Notes under the pieces: model-generated
Databases searched by the model: none
Seen by the model: the letters and a program-made list of their open reading frames with translations, nothing else
What the model was told of the DNA's origin: nothing
Shown here: positions 1 through 8,127 of the stretch, piece by piece
Layout of the letters: every line of letters starts with the position of its first letter
Position numbering within the stretch: position 1 is the stretch's first letter
Source: Bacteroidales bacterium
GTDB lineage: Bacteria > Bacteroidota > Bacteroidia > Bacteroidales > GCA-2748055
Length of the DNA stretch: 40,087 nucleotides
Assembly: GCA_023138875.1 (NCBI GenBank)
Contig: JAGLOO010000053.1
Span: forward strand, 1 to 40,087
Reading direction: 5' to 3'
Translations under genes and position numbers: made by a program

Positions 1-237
1 CCGTCTGCCTCCTGTAGAATTTCCCAGACCTTTGTCCTCAATCACAGCATCCGATATCAGTTCATTGAGATTTGTCTGAACTGACGGGTTGCTGAGTTTT
101 ATATGTCGGGTAATATCATTACACGTACTTTCTCCATGCAGAAACAGGTACCTTATGATCCTTTGTTTAAAACGATGTTTCTTCTTTTCAACCCCCTTTA
201 ATCTGTTAGAGGATTCTTTTTGAAAATAGCTTAACAT
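1..237 (-). CDS. ROK-family transcriptional regulator, N-terminal part (runs off left edge)
   Basis: The 79 codons visible read inward from the left edge and form a winged-helix DNA-binding domain. Residues about 22-66 give the helix-turn-helix (RIIRYLFLHGESTCNDI, then LSNPSVQTNLNEL), followed by a wing ending IEDKGLGNSTGGRR. The G-x-STGGRR ending is typical of NagC/Mlc/XylR-type ROK proteins just before the sugar-kinase-like ROK domain, which would lie outside the window. Members repress sugar-use genes and are released by a sugar or sugar phosphate. The start is the only ATG in this frame, preceded by an AT-rich stretch. The sugar sensed cannot be told from this fragment. Confidence in the family is good; the gene is incomplete only because the window ends. 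Confidence 0.82.
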   Translation of the reverse strand, partial: MLSYFQKESSNRLKGVEKKKHRFKQRIIRYLFLHGESTCNDITRHIKLSNPSVQTNLNELISDAVIEDKGLGNSTGGRR

Positions 238-577
238 ATTTTTAAATAAGAACCGCTAAATTAACTATATTTTTATAAAGGGCACCTCTAAAAACCCATT
301 GTTGATATAATCACCTGATTGATAATATGTTAGTTGAGCATTTATTTGGTTTTGTGGAAAACAGCATGAATAGCTCAATTGTATGAACCATAGGGCTTCC
401 AAGAGCAAAAGCGAAAATAGGGATGATGAACTTAACCTACAATATTTGTCGTTGTGTTCAATTGAAATTGGTTGTTGCCATGGGATAGGTATGTCTAATC
501 GCGAAAGCTTAACTTCATAATACGCTAATATATAGGCTGTTGCGTGGTGTAAATTGAAGAAAATATTGTCCGTACAC
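238..577. other. Gene-free stretch between divergent genes
   Basis: I see no convincing gene in these 340 bases. A 131-codon open frame exists on the minus strand across 265-660, but it overlaps the NimA-like gene and has no family resemblance. Bases 280-297 (GGGCACCTCTAAAAACCC) look like the terminal inverted repeat of an insertion sequence. No matching partner end was found nearby, so it may be the remnant of an element's end. Promoters for the ROK gene (leftward) and the NimA-like gene (rightward) must lie here, but no clear TAnnTTTG box was found. Confidence 0.4.
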
Positions 578-1069
578 ATGAGAAAATCAAACCAGGAGAT
601 CAAGGATACGGAAATAATTAAGGAAATACTTTCAGGTTCTGAAATTTGCAGAATTGCCATGGTTGATGATGGTCAGCCCTATATTCTTCCCTTCAATTAT
701 GGTTATAAGGATCATTGTATTTATATCCATTGCGCGCCAGCGGGGAGAAAAATTGACCTGTTAAGAAAGAACAATCATATTTGTTTTGAAATGGAACAAA
801 CCGCCAGGATCGTTGAACATGAAAAAGCGTGTAAATGGGAGACAATGTACAGGTCTGTGGTTGGATATGGTACCATTGAAATAGTTACAGATTTTGAAAA
901 TAAGAAGAGGGGCCTGGAAATCATCATGGCTCATTATGGAGCACCTGATACAAATGATTTTGAACCCAGGCAGGTAGAGGCTATCGTCATCCTGAAGCTC
1001 ACCATCTCAAAAATTACTGGCAAGCAATCAGGTAACTGGGACAAGGAATCAATAAAGCCAACAATGTAA
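578..1069 (+). CDS. NimA-like pyridoxamine 5'-phosphate oxidase-family protein
   Basis: A small split-barrel flavin-binding protein of 163 residues. The start MRKSNQEIKDTEIIKEIL, then ICRIAMVDDGQPYILPFNYGY and a mid-protein IYIHCAPAGRKIDLLRKN, match the NimA/flavin-nucleotide-binding branch of the pyridoxamine oxidase superfamily. Relatives bind FMN, and NimA proper reduces 5-nitroimidazoles; most chromosomal homologues have unknown substrates. An upstream TTG at 554 would add eight residues, but the ATG at 578 gives the usual N-terminus of the family, so it was chosen. It stands alone ahead of the broken hydrolase gene, 12 bp away. The protein is expected in the cytoplasm. Resistance to nitroimidazoles should not be assumed from the family alone. 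Confidence 0.8.
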   Translation: MRKSNQEIKDTEIIKEILSGSEICRIAMVDDGQPYILPFNYGYKDHCIYIHCAPAGRKIDLLRKNNHICFEMEQTARIVEHEKACKWETMYRSVVGYGTIEIVTDFENKKRGLEIIMAHYGAPDTNDFEPRQVEAIVILKLTISKITGKQSGNWDKESIKPTM

Positions 1070-1081
1070 AATATCGCACTT

Positions 1082-1821
1082 ATGATAAAATACTTTTTTC
1101 TTTTAGCCCTGTTCCTGGGTACCTGGGTTTTGACGGATGCCCAGGAGGCTGTTTATACCACCCGGAAGATATCAATGGATTTCCTACAGTGGTTTGGTTT
1201 CATGGGGGTGGATTGACAGGCGGGAAAAAGGCGGTTCCGGAATCCCTTAAAGCAAAGGGGATGGCCGTTGTTGCAGTTAATTACCGTTTGTACCCAAAAG
1301 TAATGGCCCCTACCTATATTGAAGATGCTGCTGCCGCGGTTGCATGGGTCATTCGTAACATCGAAGGTTTTGGGGGAGATCCCGATCTGGTCTTTGTGTC
1401 GGGCCACTCTGCAGGGGGATACCTTACAAGTATGGTGGGACTGGATAAAAGGTGGTTGAAACAGCATGATGTAGATGCCAACCACATTGCGGGACTCATT
1501 CCATTCAGCGGTCATACCATCACCCACTTTACCGTGAGAAAGGAGAGGGGTATTAAAGATACCCAACCTATTGTGGATGATTTGGCTCCCCTTTATCATG
1601 TGCGAAAGGATGCACCACTACTGCTATTGATCACAGGTGACCGCGAGCTGGAGATGCTGGGGCGGTATGAAGAGAATGCCTACCTGATGCGGATGATGAA
1701 AGTGGCAGGTCACCCCGATACCAGGCTGTACGAACTGGATGGGTACGGGCATAACATGACAGAGCCTTCATTTCCTTTACTGGTCAGGGAGGTGCGAAGA
1801 ATTGTGGAGTTGAAGAATTAG
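1082..1821 (+). pseudogene. Secreted alpha/beta-hydrolase (esterase/lipase-like), broken by internal deletion
   Basis: The ATG at 1082 opens a signal peptide (MIKYFFLLALFLGTWVLTDAQ) and continues EAVYTTR, but this frame stops at 1214-1216. The rest of an alpha/beta-hydrolase_3 protein runs in another frame to 1821. It has the oxyanion HGGG near 1201, the nucleophile motif GHSAGG near 1402, an Asp in ITGDRE and the His in GYGHN, so the catalytic triad is complete. The frames cross around 1150-1175, where the same bases read VYTTR in one frame and LYHPEDINGFPTVVW in the other; both are plausible for the family, but about 25-30 residues that normally lie between them are missing. I infer a deletion between short direct repeats. 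A GTG at 1189 could start a shorter product without the signal peptide, probably inactive or mislocalised. Confidence 0.75.
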
Positions 1822-1909
1822 TTGCTTTAATTTCCAGCTGCTTTCCGTTTATTCTAACTTAATAATTTTACTTGTCATAACAAATGAACATTCTTTATTA
1901 CAGGGGTCA

Positions 1910-4375
1910 GTGCATTTTCACCTTCTCGATAAGGTCATCTCTTTTGACCAGGACCAGGAGAGGCTCTTCAGGTTAAAGCCTCCTGTCATTATCATCGGAT
2001 CGGCAGGGAGCGGAAAAACAGCCCTAACGCTTGAGAAGCTTAAAACCCTCCGGATCATTAAGGGCCGTGAACTCGATTTTCAGGCCTTTGAACAGTGGTT
2101 GCACCCCCGCAGCCATTCATTTGGTATAAAGGATACACATCAATTATTTGAAGAGTTCCGCGGGGTACTGACCGGGAAAGATATCACCAAAGAGTGCCTG
2201 AGTCTGGAAGAGTACCAGGGTCTGGGTGTCAAACAATCGATCTTTCTGTCGGGTGAACGCAAAAAAGTGTATGCTGCATTCCAAAAATACCTGGAGTTTC
2301 TCGCTGAAAATGAAATGTATGACCTGAATATGGTCAGTTACCGCTGGCTTAAGTACTGTAAGCCCAGGTATGATTTTATCGTGATCGATGAGGTACAGGA
2401 TTTTACAAATATCCAGTTGCATATCCTGCTGAAGTCCCTGAACAATGAGGAAAATTTCATTCTTTGTGGCGACTCTAACCAGAATGTCCATCCGAATTTT
2501 TTCTCGTGGACCAATGTGAAATCGATGTTCTATACACATGGGCTTGCCGGAAACGAGATACAGATACTCAGGTCAAACTACAGGAATTCACCCGGCATCA
2601 CCAACATCGCCAACAAACTTCTGAAGATTAAGAATGCACGTTTCGAGTCCATTGACAGGGAAAGCACCTACCTGGTGGAATCGGTTGCTGACACCGGTGG
2701 AGAGGTTCAACTGCTGACCGACAGCACGAAGATGCGACAGCAGTTGAATGACAGCACCATGCGATCCACGCAATATGCCGTTCTGGTCATGAAACCGGAG
2801 AATAAGACTGAGGCAAAGAGAATATTTAAAACCCCCCTGGTGTTTTCTGTTCAGGAGGCCAAAGGCCTTGAATACCGGAACATTATTCTTCTGAACTTTG
2901 TGAGCGGCAACGGCAGGGAGTTTTGTGAGATCACAAATGGAGTCAGTACCGAACAGATCCGCGACGATACGCTTATATACTCAAGGGGAAAAGATAAGTC
3001 TGATAAATCCCCGGAAGCGTATAAGATATTCATCAACTCGCTTTATGTGGCGATCACGCGGGCGATCAAAAACCTCTATATTCTGGAGGCCTCCGAAAAG
3101 CACGAGATCCTCGGCCTTCTCGGATTGGCGAAAATCAGGGATAAAGTCAGTATGAAGGAAGAAGTATCCTCCATGGATGAATGGAAGGATGAAGCCAGGA
3201 AGCTTGAAATGCAGGGAAAGAAAGAGCAGGCTGATGAGATCAGAAAATCGATCCTGGAGGTACATGAACCCGAATGGGAACCCCTTTCACCTGCTAGCAT
3301 TGATGAACTGAAGAAAGAGGCGCTTGATCCGGATCTTTTCAACAAGAAAGCCAAGGATCTCTTGTTTCACTATTCTATTATTTACAATGACTTCGACTGC
3401 ATAGAAAGATTGTCTGCACTAAAATACAGGAAAGCTGACCGGTACCGGTCAGAATGGAAATCGGTACGTCGAAAATATTACGGTCATTACGAGAGGGATG
3501 ATGTCAATGCGGTTGAGAAGGATATCAGGGAATATGGCGTGGATTACCGTGACAGGTTCAACAGGACCCCGCTGCATTCGGCTGTTGATTTGGGCAGCAA
3601 AAAAATCCTGGATCTGCTTATTCAATGTGGGGTAAATCCATCGCTTACTGACAACTTGGGGAAGATTCCCCTGCAGATCGCATTGTACCAGTCCTATGAC
3701 AGTCATGATCACCTTCAAACGCTGAATCCGCTTTTAACCGATCTGGTGACTGACCATGTTAAGATCAAGGTAGACGACCGGATGATAAAAATTGACAATC
3801 ATAAGATCGAATACTTCCTGTTGAATTTCTTTATTGCACTTCAGGAGGATGTCATAGATGAGTGTGATATCCACTTTCTGGCAAAGAGGGGGGTGCGTGC
3901 CGGTAATATTACACGTATTGTACAAGCCTACCCGGATACATTCCTTCAGGCATTCAGAAAAAAGCGCTCTTACCTGTCGTCCAATCTGTCCAAGCATGAG
4001 ATCAACAGTACAAACGCATATAACAAAAAGCTGTTTAAACGGCTTTACAGAGGCTACTATGAATTGAATCCCGATCTGGCCGTTTGGGTCAATGACCAGT
4101 GGATGAATGTGTACGACATGATGCAATCGGAGGAGGTGAAGGTCCCGACCTGGGAGGAAAGAGACGAATTCCTCAAAGAATATAGAAGACAATTCAAGGA
4201 AGAAAATTATTGGGATGATGATTATGAGATTGAGGGAGGGAAAACTCCCAGAACGTCAGAGTCGGAATTACAAAAAGGACCGAAAAAGGAAGTTAAAAAA
4301 ATAAGAGAAGAACACGCTCCGGAAGAACGAAATACAAGTAATAAGCAGTTCAGAATACCATTTGGCGACATCTAA
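1910..4375 (+). CDS. UvrD/Rep-like superfamily 1 helicase with C-terminal ankyrin repeats
   Basis: An 821-residue protein whose first 400 residues hold the SF1 helicase motifs: Walker A GSAGSGKT at 30-37, DEVQD at 160-164, GDSNQ at 187-191, LRSNYRN (motif IV), QEAKGLEYRNI (motif V) and AITRA with Arg384 (motif VI). It lacks the full 2A/2B architecture and nuclease domain of UvrD or AddA. The C-terminal half has a charged, probably coiled-coil segment (about 415-460), two ankyrin repeats (about 545-605, with RTPLHSAVDLGSKKILDLLI), and a very acidic then basic tail. The start is GTG; no in-frame ATG lies upstream. It meets the SNF2 gene tail to tail, their stop codons sharing bases 4372-4375. 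Ankyrin repeats suggest a protein partner. Function is not established; DNA repair or phage defence are both possible. Confidence 0.83.
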   Translation: MHFHLLDKVISFDQDQERLFRLKPPVIIIGSAGSGKTALTLEKLKTLRIIKGRELDFQAFEQWLHPRSHSFGIKDTHQLFEEFRGVLTGKDITKECLSLEEYQGLGVKQSIFLSGERKKVYAAFQKYLEFLAENEMYDLNMVSYRWLKYCKPRYDFIVIDEVQDFTNIQLHILLKSLNNEENFILCGDSNQNVHPNFFSWTNVKSMFYTHGLAGNEIQILRSNYRNSPGITNIANKLLKIKNARFESIDRESTYLVESVADTGGEVQLLTDSTKMRQQLNDSTMRSTQYAVLVMKPENKTEAKRIFKTPLVFSVQEAKGLEYRNIILLNFVSGNGREFCEITNGVSTEQIRDDTLIYSRGKDKSDKSPEAYKIFINSLYVAITRAIKNLYILEASEKHEILGLLGLAKIRDKVSMKEEVSSMDEWKDEARKLEMQGKKEQADEIRKSILEVHEPEWEPLSPASIDELKKEALDPDLFNKKAKDLLFHYSIIYNDFDCIERLSALKYRKADRYRSEWKSVRRKYYGHYERDDVNAVEKDIREYGVDYRDRFNRTPLHSAVDLGSKKILDLLIQCGVNPSLTDNLGKIPLQIALYQSYDSHDHLQTLNPLLTDLVTDHVKIKVDDRMIKIDNHKIEYFLLNFFIALQEDVIDECDIHFLAKRGVRAGNITRIVQAYPDTFLQAFRKKRSYLSSNLSKHEINSTNAYNKKLFKRLYRGYYELNPDLAVWVNDQWMNVYDMMQSEEVKVPTWEERDEFLKEYRRQFKEENYWDDDYEIEGGKTPRTSESELQKGPKKEVKKIREEHAPEERNTSNKQFRIPFGDI

Positions 4376-6666
4376 AATCTGAAAACCCGTTGCAGGAACC
4401 TCTTTATCTTTTTGCCGAAAGATCTCAGAACACTTGGCTTTCTATTGGCATCTGAATTATTTCGGTTATTGGAATTCATTCCCTGTTCATGGCTAATTTG
4501 CTGCTTTGTTTCCTCTTCGTTGCCCTCACCCTGAAGATAGCGGGCATTTGCTTCTGCGGCAAGATTGTCCTCATCCCTGGTAAAAAATTGTGTACCGGCT
4601 TTATAACCGGATAACTCAAAATTCACATCAGTCATGGCTTTTACAGATGCCAGGAATCCATCAAGCATCACCTGGTCCTCGCCCTCCTCCTCGATAACTC
4701 CTGCGAATACTGATTTTTTATAGTCGAGCAGGTGAAGAATGCGATGTTCGATTGATCCGGCAGCAATAAAGTTAAACACATTAATATGTTTCGTTTGCCC
4801 GATCCTGTGGATCCTGCCGATTCTCTGTTCCAGGACAGCAGGATTCCAGGGCAGATCGATATTGATAAGGATATTGGCGCTTTGCAGATTAACCCCAACA
4901 CCACCCGCATCAGTTGAAAGGAAAATTTTCAGCTCAGGATCGCTTTGAAACCTTTCAATGATCACATTTCGCTGAGCTGCCGGAACGTCTCCATTAAGAT
5001 AGACGTATGAGACATCCATTTTATCCAGCTCTCTTATCAGGAGTTCAAACATCCTTTTCCATTGGCTGAATATGACCACTTTGTTGCCGGGATTTTCGAT
5101 GATTTCCTTAACAAGTTCCTTTATTTCACCTATTTTATTCCCATGATTGGTTTTTTGATTGAGTATGTAGGTCGTATCGGAAACCATACGCATACAATTG
5201 AGGCATGTCAGGAGATTTTGCCTCTCTTCTTCGTTTAAGAATCCCGTTCTTATCCACTTGTTGACCAACCGGGAGACCACATCATAGTAATCATTGTGAT
5301 CGGACATCTGTTCTTTTGTCATCTCCACAAAGAAGTTCTTATCCATCCTTCCTGGAAGCTGATCACTAATCTCTTCTTTGGTACGCCTCAATAAAATATC
5401 ATTCAGCGTTCTATTTATTGTCCGCAGGTTTTCATACCCAATTAGTTTGCCGTGATCATCCAAAACCTGATGGTTGTCGAGAAAACGGAACAAAGGCCCC
5501 AGTTTGTACCTGTCAATGTATTCAACGATGGAATGCAACTCATCAATCCTGTTCTCAAGTGGTGTACCGGTAATTACAATTACGAAATCAGATACGATTT
5601 TTTTAACAGATTGTGCAGTTTGTGTCTTCCAGTTCTTAATTCGCTGGGCTTCATCAATAATAACCAGATCAGCGCCCCAATCATTGATATGTTTTATGTC
5701 ATTGCGAGCCGCTCCATAACTGACTATTTTATAGAGGTCTTTCTGAGCATAGAGCTCTTTCCGTTTATGAATCAGGCCTTCAACTACACAGGCATCCCTG
5801 GAAGCAAATTTTTCAATTTCCTTTTGCCATTGATATTTTAACGAGGTGGGGCATATGATCAGGACTTTGTTTACACTAAAGAAGTCAGCAAAAACCTTAA
5901 CAGCAGCAATGGCCTGAATGGTTTTCCCGAGCCCCATGTCATCGGCCAGCAGGATCCTCCCCTTTTTAATGATATCGATAACTCCCTCTTTTTGATATGG
6001 ATAAAGATTGGTGTTGATAAGGTTATTAAAAATCTTGCTGTTGGGACCTTCAGGAAATATCTCCTTCAGTTTCTCATTTCTCTCTTCACTCTTTTTATGC
6101 TGTTGAATGAATTGAAACACATCGGGATATACCCTGAATTTCGGATCGGTCTTAATGGTGTCTTTTATAAAGCAATCCAAATTGGATATCATGCCGGGCA
6201 GCAAGTATCCCTGTTTATCAAAATAGGCTTTCTCATTTTCAAACGGAATGCCGGACTCCGCCTTTTTCAGGCGTATCATTCTCTCGTGTCCGTATAGGAT
6301 ACTTAGTGAAGAGTAGTCATGTTGCTGTTCACTGCCAAAGTATTTCTGATACTTTTTATATTTAAGAAGACGGAACAACACAAACTCAATATGCTTGCAG
6401 GTACCAAGTGTATTGATTTTGAAATCAGGGCATGAGCAATAGTTATAACTGTTTATATTGTCCCTTATCGATACCTTGTAGGTCTTCTCCGACTCAGGAT
6501 TGAAAACCTTGAAATCTGAGTATACAGGATGTGTGCCCAGGTTGGTTACCCTGAGCTTCTGTTCCAGTGCAAATTGCTTCCTTAATTCAGACTGCCACTG
6601 GTCTACAGTCAACTCTTCCGGTTTCTTGTAATAGGGTACTCGTTTATTGATTTTTGGTTCAGCCAT
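4372..6666 (-). CDS. SWIM zinc-finger SNF2-family helicase/ATPase
   Basis: A 764-residue SF2 helicase of the Swi2/Snf2 group. Near the N-terminus a SWIM finger is complete (Cys77, Cys79, Cys90, His92; CSCPDF then GTCKH). The ATPase core follows: MGLGKT with Lys248, DEAQ at 338-341, TGTPLEN, and in the second lobe STDAGGVGVNLQSAN and QRIGRIHRIGQ, the motif VI typical of SNF2 proteins. A basic tail (KKIKRFLQRVFRF) ends the protein. A longer frame starts at a TTG at 6693, but the ATG at 6666 gives MAEPKINKR and is preferred. Such proteins move along duplex DNA and remodel protein-DNA complexes; the SWIM finger probably binds DNA or a partner. Its stop overlaps that of the UvrD-like gene, so the two transcripts are convergent. 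Confidence 0.87.
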   Translation of the reverse strand: MAEPKINKRVPYYKKPEELTVDQWQSELRKQFALEQKLRVTNLGTHPVYSDFKVFNPESEKTYKVSIRDNINSYNYCSCPDFKINTLGTCKHIEFVLFRLLKYKKYQKYFGSEQQHDYSSLSILYGHERMIRLKKAESGIPFENEKAYFDKQGYLLPGMISNLDCFIKDTIKTDPKFRVYPDVFQFIQQHKKSEERNEKLKEIFPEGPNSKIFNNLINTNLYPYQKEGVIDIIKKGRILLADDMGLGKTIQAIAAVKVFADFFSVNKVLIICPTSLKYQWQKEIEKFASRDACVVEGLIHKRKELYAQKDLYKIVSYGAARNDIKHINDWGADLVIIDEAQRIKNWKTQTAQSVKKIVSDFVIVITGTPLENRIDELHSIVEYIDRYKLGPLFRFLDNHQVLDDHGKLIGYENLRTINRTLNDILLRRTKEEISDQLPGRMDKNFFVEMTKEQMSDHNDYYDVVSRLVNKWIRTGFLNEEERQNLLTCLNCMRMVSDTTYILNQKTNHGNKIGEIKELVKEIIENPGNKVVIFSQWKRMFELLIRELDKMDVSYVYLNGDVPAAQRNVIIERFQSDPELKIFLSTDAGGVGVNLQSANILINIDLPWNPAVLEQRIGRIHRIGQTKHINVFNFIAAGSIEHRILHLLDYKKSVFAGVIEEEGEDQVMLDGFLASVKAMTDVNFELSGYKAGTQFFTRDEDNLAAEANARYLQGEGNEEETKQQISHEQGMNSNNRNNSDANRKPSVLRSFGKKIKRFLQRVFRF

Positions 6667-6864
6667 ACCAGATGTTTTTTTAAAGTAGCACAAATTAATT
6701 TAGAGGGAGAAGTGGATTGACTGATTATACTCAACAATGTTTAAACAGATTATTGTTAATATGTATTAAAACAGTGCTGTTTCAGAATCTTTGAGATTCT
6801 CCTAAATTCTCCGTAATTTTCATATGTTGCATGTTGTTTGTTATTTGGGCAAAACGGAGGAAAT

Positions 6865-7188
6865 ATGATTTTTAGTGATTGGAAGGAGAAAAGCAAAGAT
6901 TTACAGATATCTAAGTCGATATTATGGGAATATGAAATGTCTGATTTCTCCTGGTATGAAATGCGAATAATAGTTATGCGGCGTGTCATAGAAAGGGGAT
7001 GGATGAATGACTTTTATGCTGCAATCAGAATCTATGGTGGAATTAACAATGTGAAGGAAATTATTAAAGATATTCCGTTTCTATCGGATAAGGATATGAC
7101 ATTTGTCTGTTCAGTTTTTGATTTAAAAAAAGAGGATTTAAAATGTTACACAAGGAATCAATCAAGGGAGAGACGTTTGAGTTACTAA
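6865..7188 (+). CDS. DUF6922-like protein, probable antitoxin of the AbiEii-type pair
   Basis: A 107-residue protein with SKSILWEYEMSDFSW, MRRVIERGWMNDF and KEIIKDIPFLSDKDM, a pattern I recognise from DUF6922 proteins that precede nucleotidyltransferase toxins in Bacteroidota. The start is the ATG at 6865, set by a good ribosome-binding site (GGAGG, 6856-6860), unusual for this phylum and absent from most neighbours. The gene overlaps the toxin start by 46 bp in another frame, so the two are translationally coupled. By position and family I infer the antitoxin of a type IV-like system: it would counter the partner's effect, and the helical fold may also bind DNA for autoregulation. No classic helix-turn-helix is obvious. 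The antitoxin role is inferred, not shown. Confidence 0.68.
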   Translation: MIFSDWKEKSKDLQISKSILWEYEMSDFSWYEMRIIVMRRVIERGWMNDFYAAIRIYGGINNVKEIIKDIPFLSDKDMTFVCSVFDLKKEDLKCYTRNQSRERRLSY

Positions 7189-7790
7189 AGACTTTAATGC
7201 GTGATGAGCGGCTTTCAGATTTTAAACTGGCTGGCGGAACATCTTTAGCGTTATATCTGGGGCATCGGAAAAGTATTGACTTTGATTTGTTTACAGAAAA
7301 ATCATTTGATGCTGGTTCCATTGAAAAGCACCTTATTGAAACGTATGATTTTAAGAGTGATTTTCTTGAGAGAAATACTATAAAAGGTTCCATAAATGAT
7401 ATAAAAGTTGATTGCATTACGCATAATTATCCGTTTGTTGAGAGTCCCCTTACAACGAAGGACGGAATTAGAATATATGGAATTAAGGACATTGCAGCAA
7501 TGAAATTATCAGCAATTGCGGATGATGGAACACGGTTGAAAGACTTTATAGATATTGCATGTTTGTCAACGAAACTATCATTGTCTGACATGTTAAATGC
7601 GTACCAGCAGAAGTATAAAAATTCAAACCCGATCAGAGCACTTAAAGGACTTACTTTTTTTGAAGACGTTAACTTCAATGAACCTATTCAAATGATACAA
7701 GGAAAGTACAATTGGGATAAAATTGAGATGCGATTGCACATTATGATAAAAAAGGAGAGTGATGTTTTCCCTTCTTTTCCGCTCGAATAG
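7143..7790 (+). CDS. AbiEii/AbiGii-family nucleotidyltransferase toxin
   Basis: A 215-residue nucleotidyltransferase-like protein. The fold signature is clear: FKLAGGTSLALYLGHRKSID at residues about 27-46, then the acidic pair in SIDFDLF, a third acidic position in the IKVDC strand, and the conserved lysine/aspartate helix KLSAIADDGTRLKDFIDIACL. This is the AbiEii/AbiGii (DUF1814) family, in which relatives such as AbiEii and MenT transfer nucleotides, in studied cases to tRNA ends or other acceptors, stopping growth during phage infection. The ATG at 7143 lies inside the upstream antitoxin-like gene. The order, antitoxin first with overlap, is standard. It sits directly beside the two helicase genes, which strengthens a reading of this patch as defence-related. 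Confidence 0.85.
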   Translation: MLHKESIKGETFELLKTLMRDERLSDFKLAGGTSLALYLGHRKSIDFDLFTEKSFDAGSIEKHLIETYDFKSDFLERNTIKGSINDIKVDCITHNYPFVESPLTTKDGIRIYGIKDIAAMKLSAIADDGTRLKDFIDIACLSTKLSLSDMLNAYQQKYKNSNPIRALKGLTFFEDVNFNEPIQMIQGKYNWDKIEMRLHIMIKKESDVFPSFPLE

Positions 7791-7822
7791 GAAAATCATG
7801 CTTTAAAATGGTCTCAGTTGTT

Positions 7823-7837
7823 TTAGGCTCAGCCTAA
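7823..7837. terminator. Short hairpin between convergent toxin and PII-like genes
   Basis: TTAGGC-TCA-GCCTAA forms a 6-bp perfect stem with a 3-base loop between two convergent genes, overlapping the stop codon of the PII-like gene. T-rich bases precede it on the plus strand, so the best U-tract serves the minus-strand transcript, and it is weak. It could act in both directions; the evidence is structural only. Confidence 0.35.
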
Positions 7838-8127
7838 TACATCGCGTCCACGTTCCACACAAAAGCCCGGATACCTACATCTTTGTTGACCTCATCAAGG
7901 AGTTTCACCCCTTCCAGGATCGGTTCAACCATTTCATCCTCTACTACGGCGAGCCTGGCTGTGTTCTGCTCCGGCCAGGTGTGGGTGTTCATGTGCGGGG
8001 GACCATCCACGCTGCCCCGGCCGGTGAGGTCGGTCCAGCGTGTAAATCCACTGATGTTCAGTTTGTCAAAAAGGTACTCCACCTTTTCAGTCTGCGCCTG
8101 GTTATATACTATAAATATTGCCTTCAT
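7834..8127 (-). CDS. PII-like signalling protein, last gene of the RND efflux operon
   Basis: A 97-residue protein beginning MKAIFIVYNQAQTEKVEYL, with a ferredoxin-like alternation of strands and helices and a long conserved loop GRGSVDGPPHMNTHTWPEQN (about residues 36-55) at the place of the PII T-loop, then ARLAVVEDEMVEPILEGV. This matches small PII-superfamily proteins of Bacteroidota found beside RND pumps, analogous to the DUF3240 proteins beside CusA in Proteobacteria. The two histidines in the loop could bind a metal or a ligand. The start ATG overlaps the pump's stop codon by 4 bp, so translation is coupled to the pump. I infer a trimeric cytoplasmic regulator or chaperone of the pump. 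Ligand unknown. Confidence 0.7.
   Translation of the reverse strand: MKAIFIVYNQAQTEKVEYLFDKLNISGFTRWTDLTGRGSVDGPPHMNTHTWPEQNTARLAVVEDEMVEPILEGVKLLDEVNKDVGIRAFVWNVDAMY

Noticed and set aside
265-660. 131-codon open frame on the minus strand
   Set aside because: It overlaps the NimA-like gene, shows no domain or signal features, and looks like a chance frame.
1189-1821. Hydrolase as an intact 210-residue gene
   Set aside because: It would start at a GTG in the middle of the first beta strand, without the signal peptide that is present just upstream in another frame; the broken-gene reading explains both parts.
4372-6666. SNF2 helicase as a DISARM component
   Set aside because: No DrmA/B/C, methylase or DUF1998 gene is nearby, and the SWIM finger layout differs.
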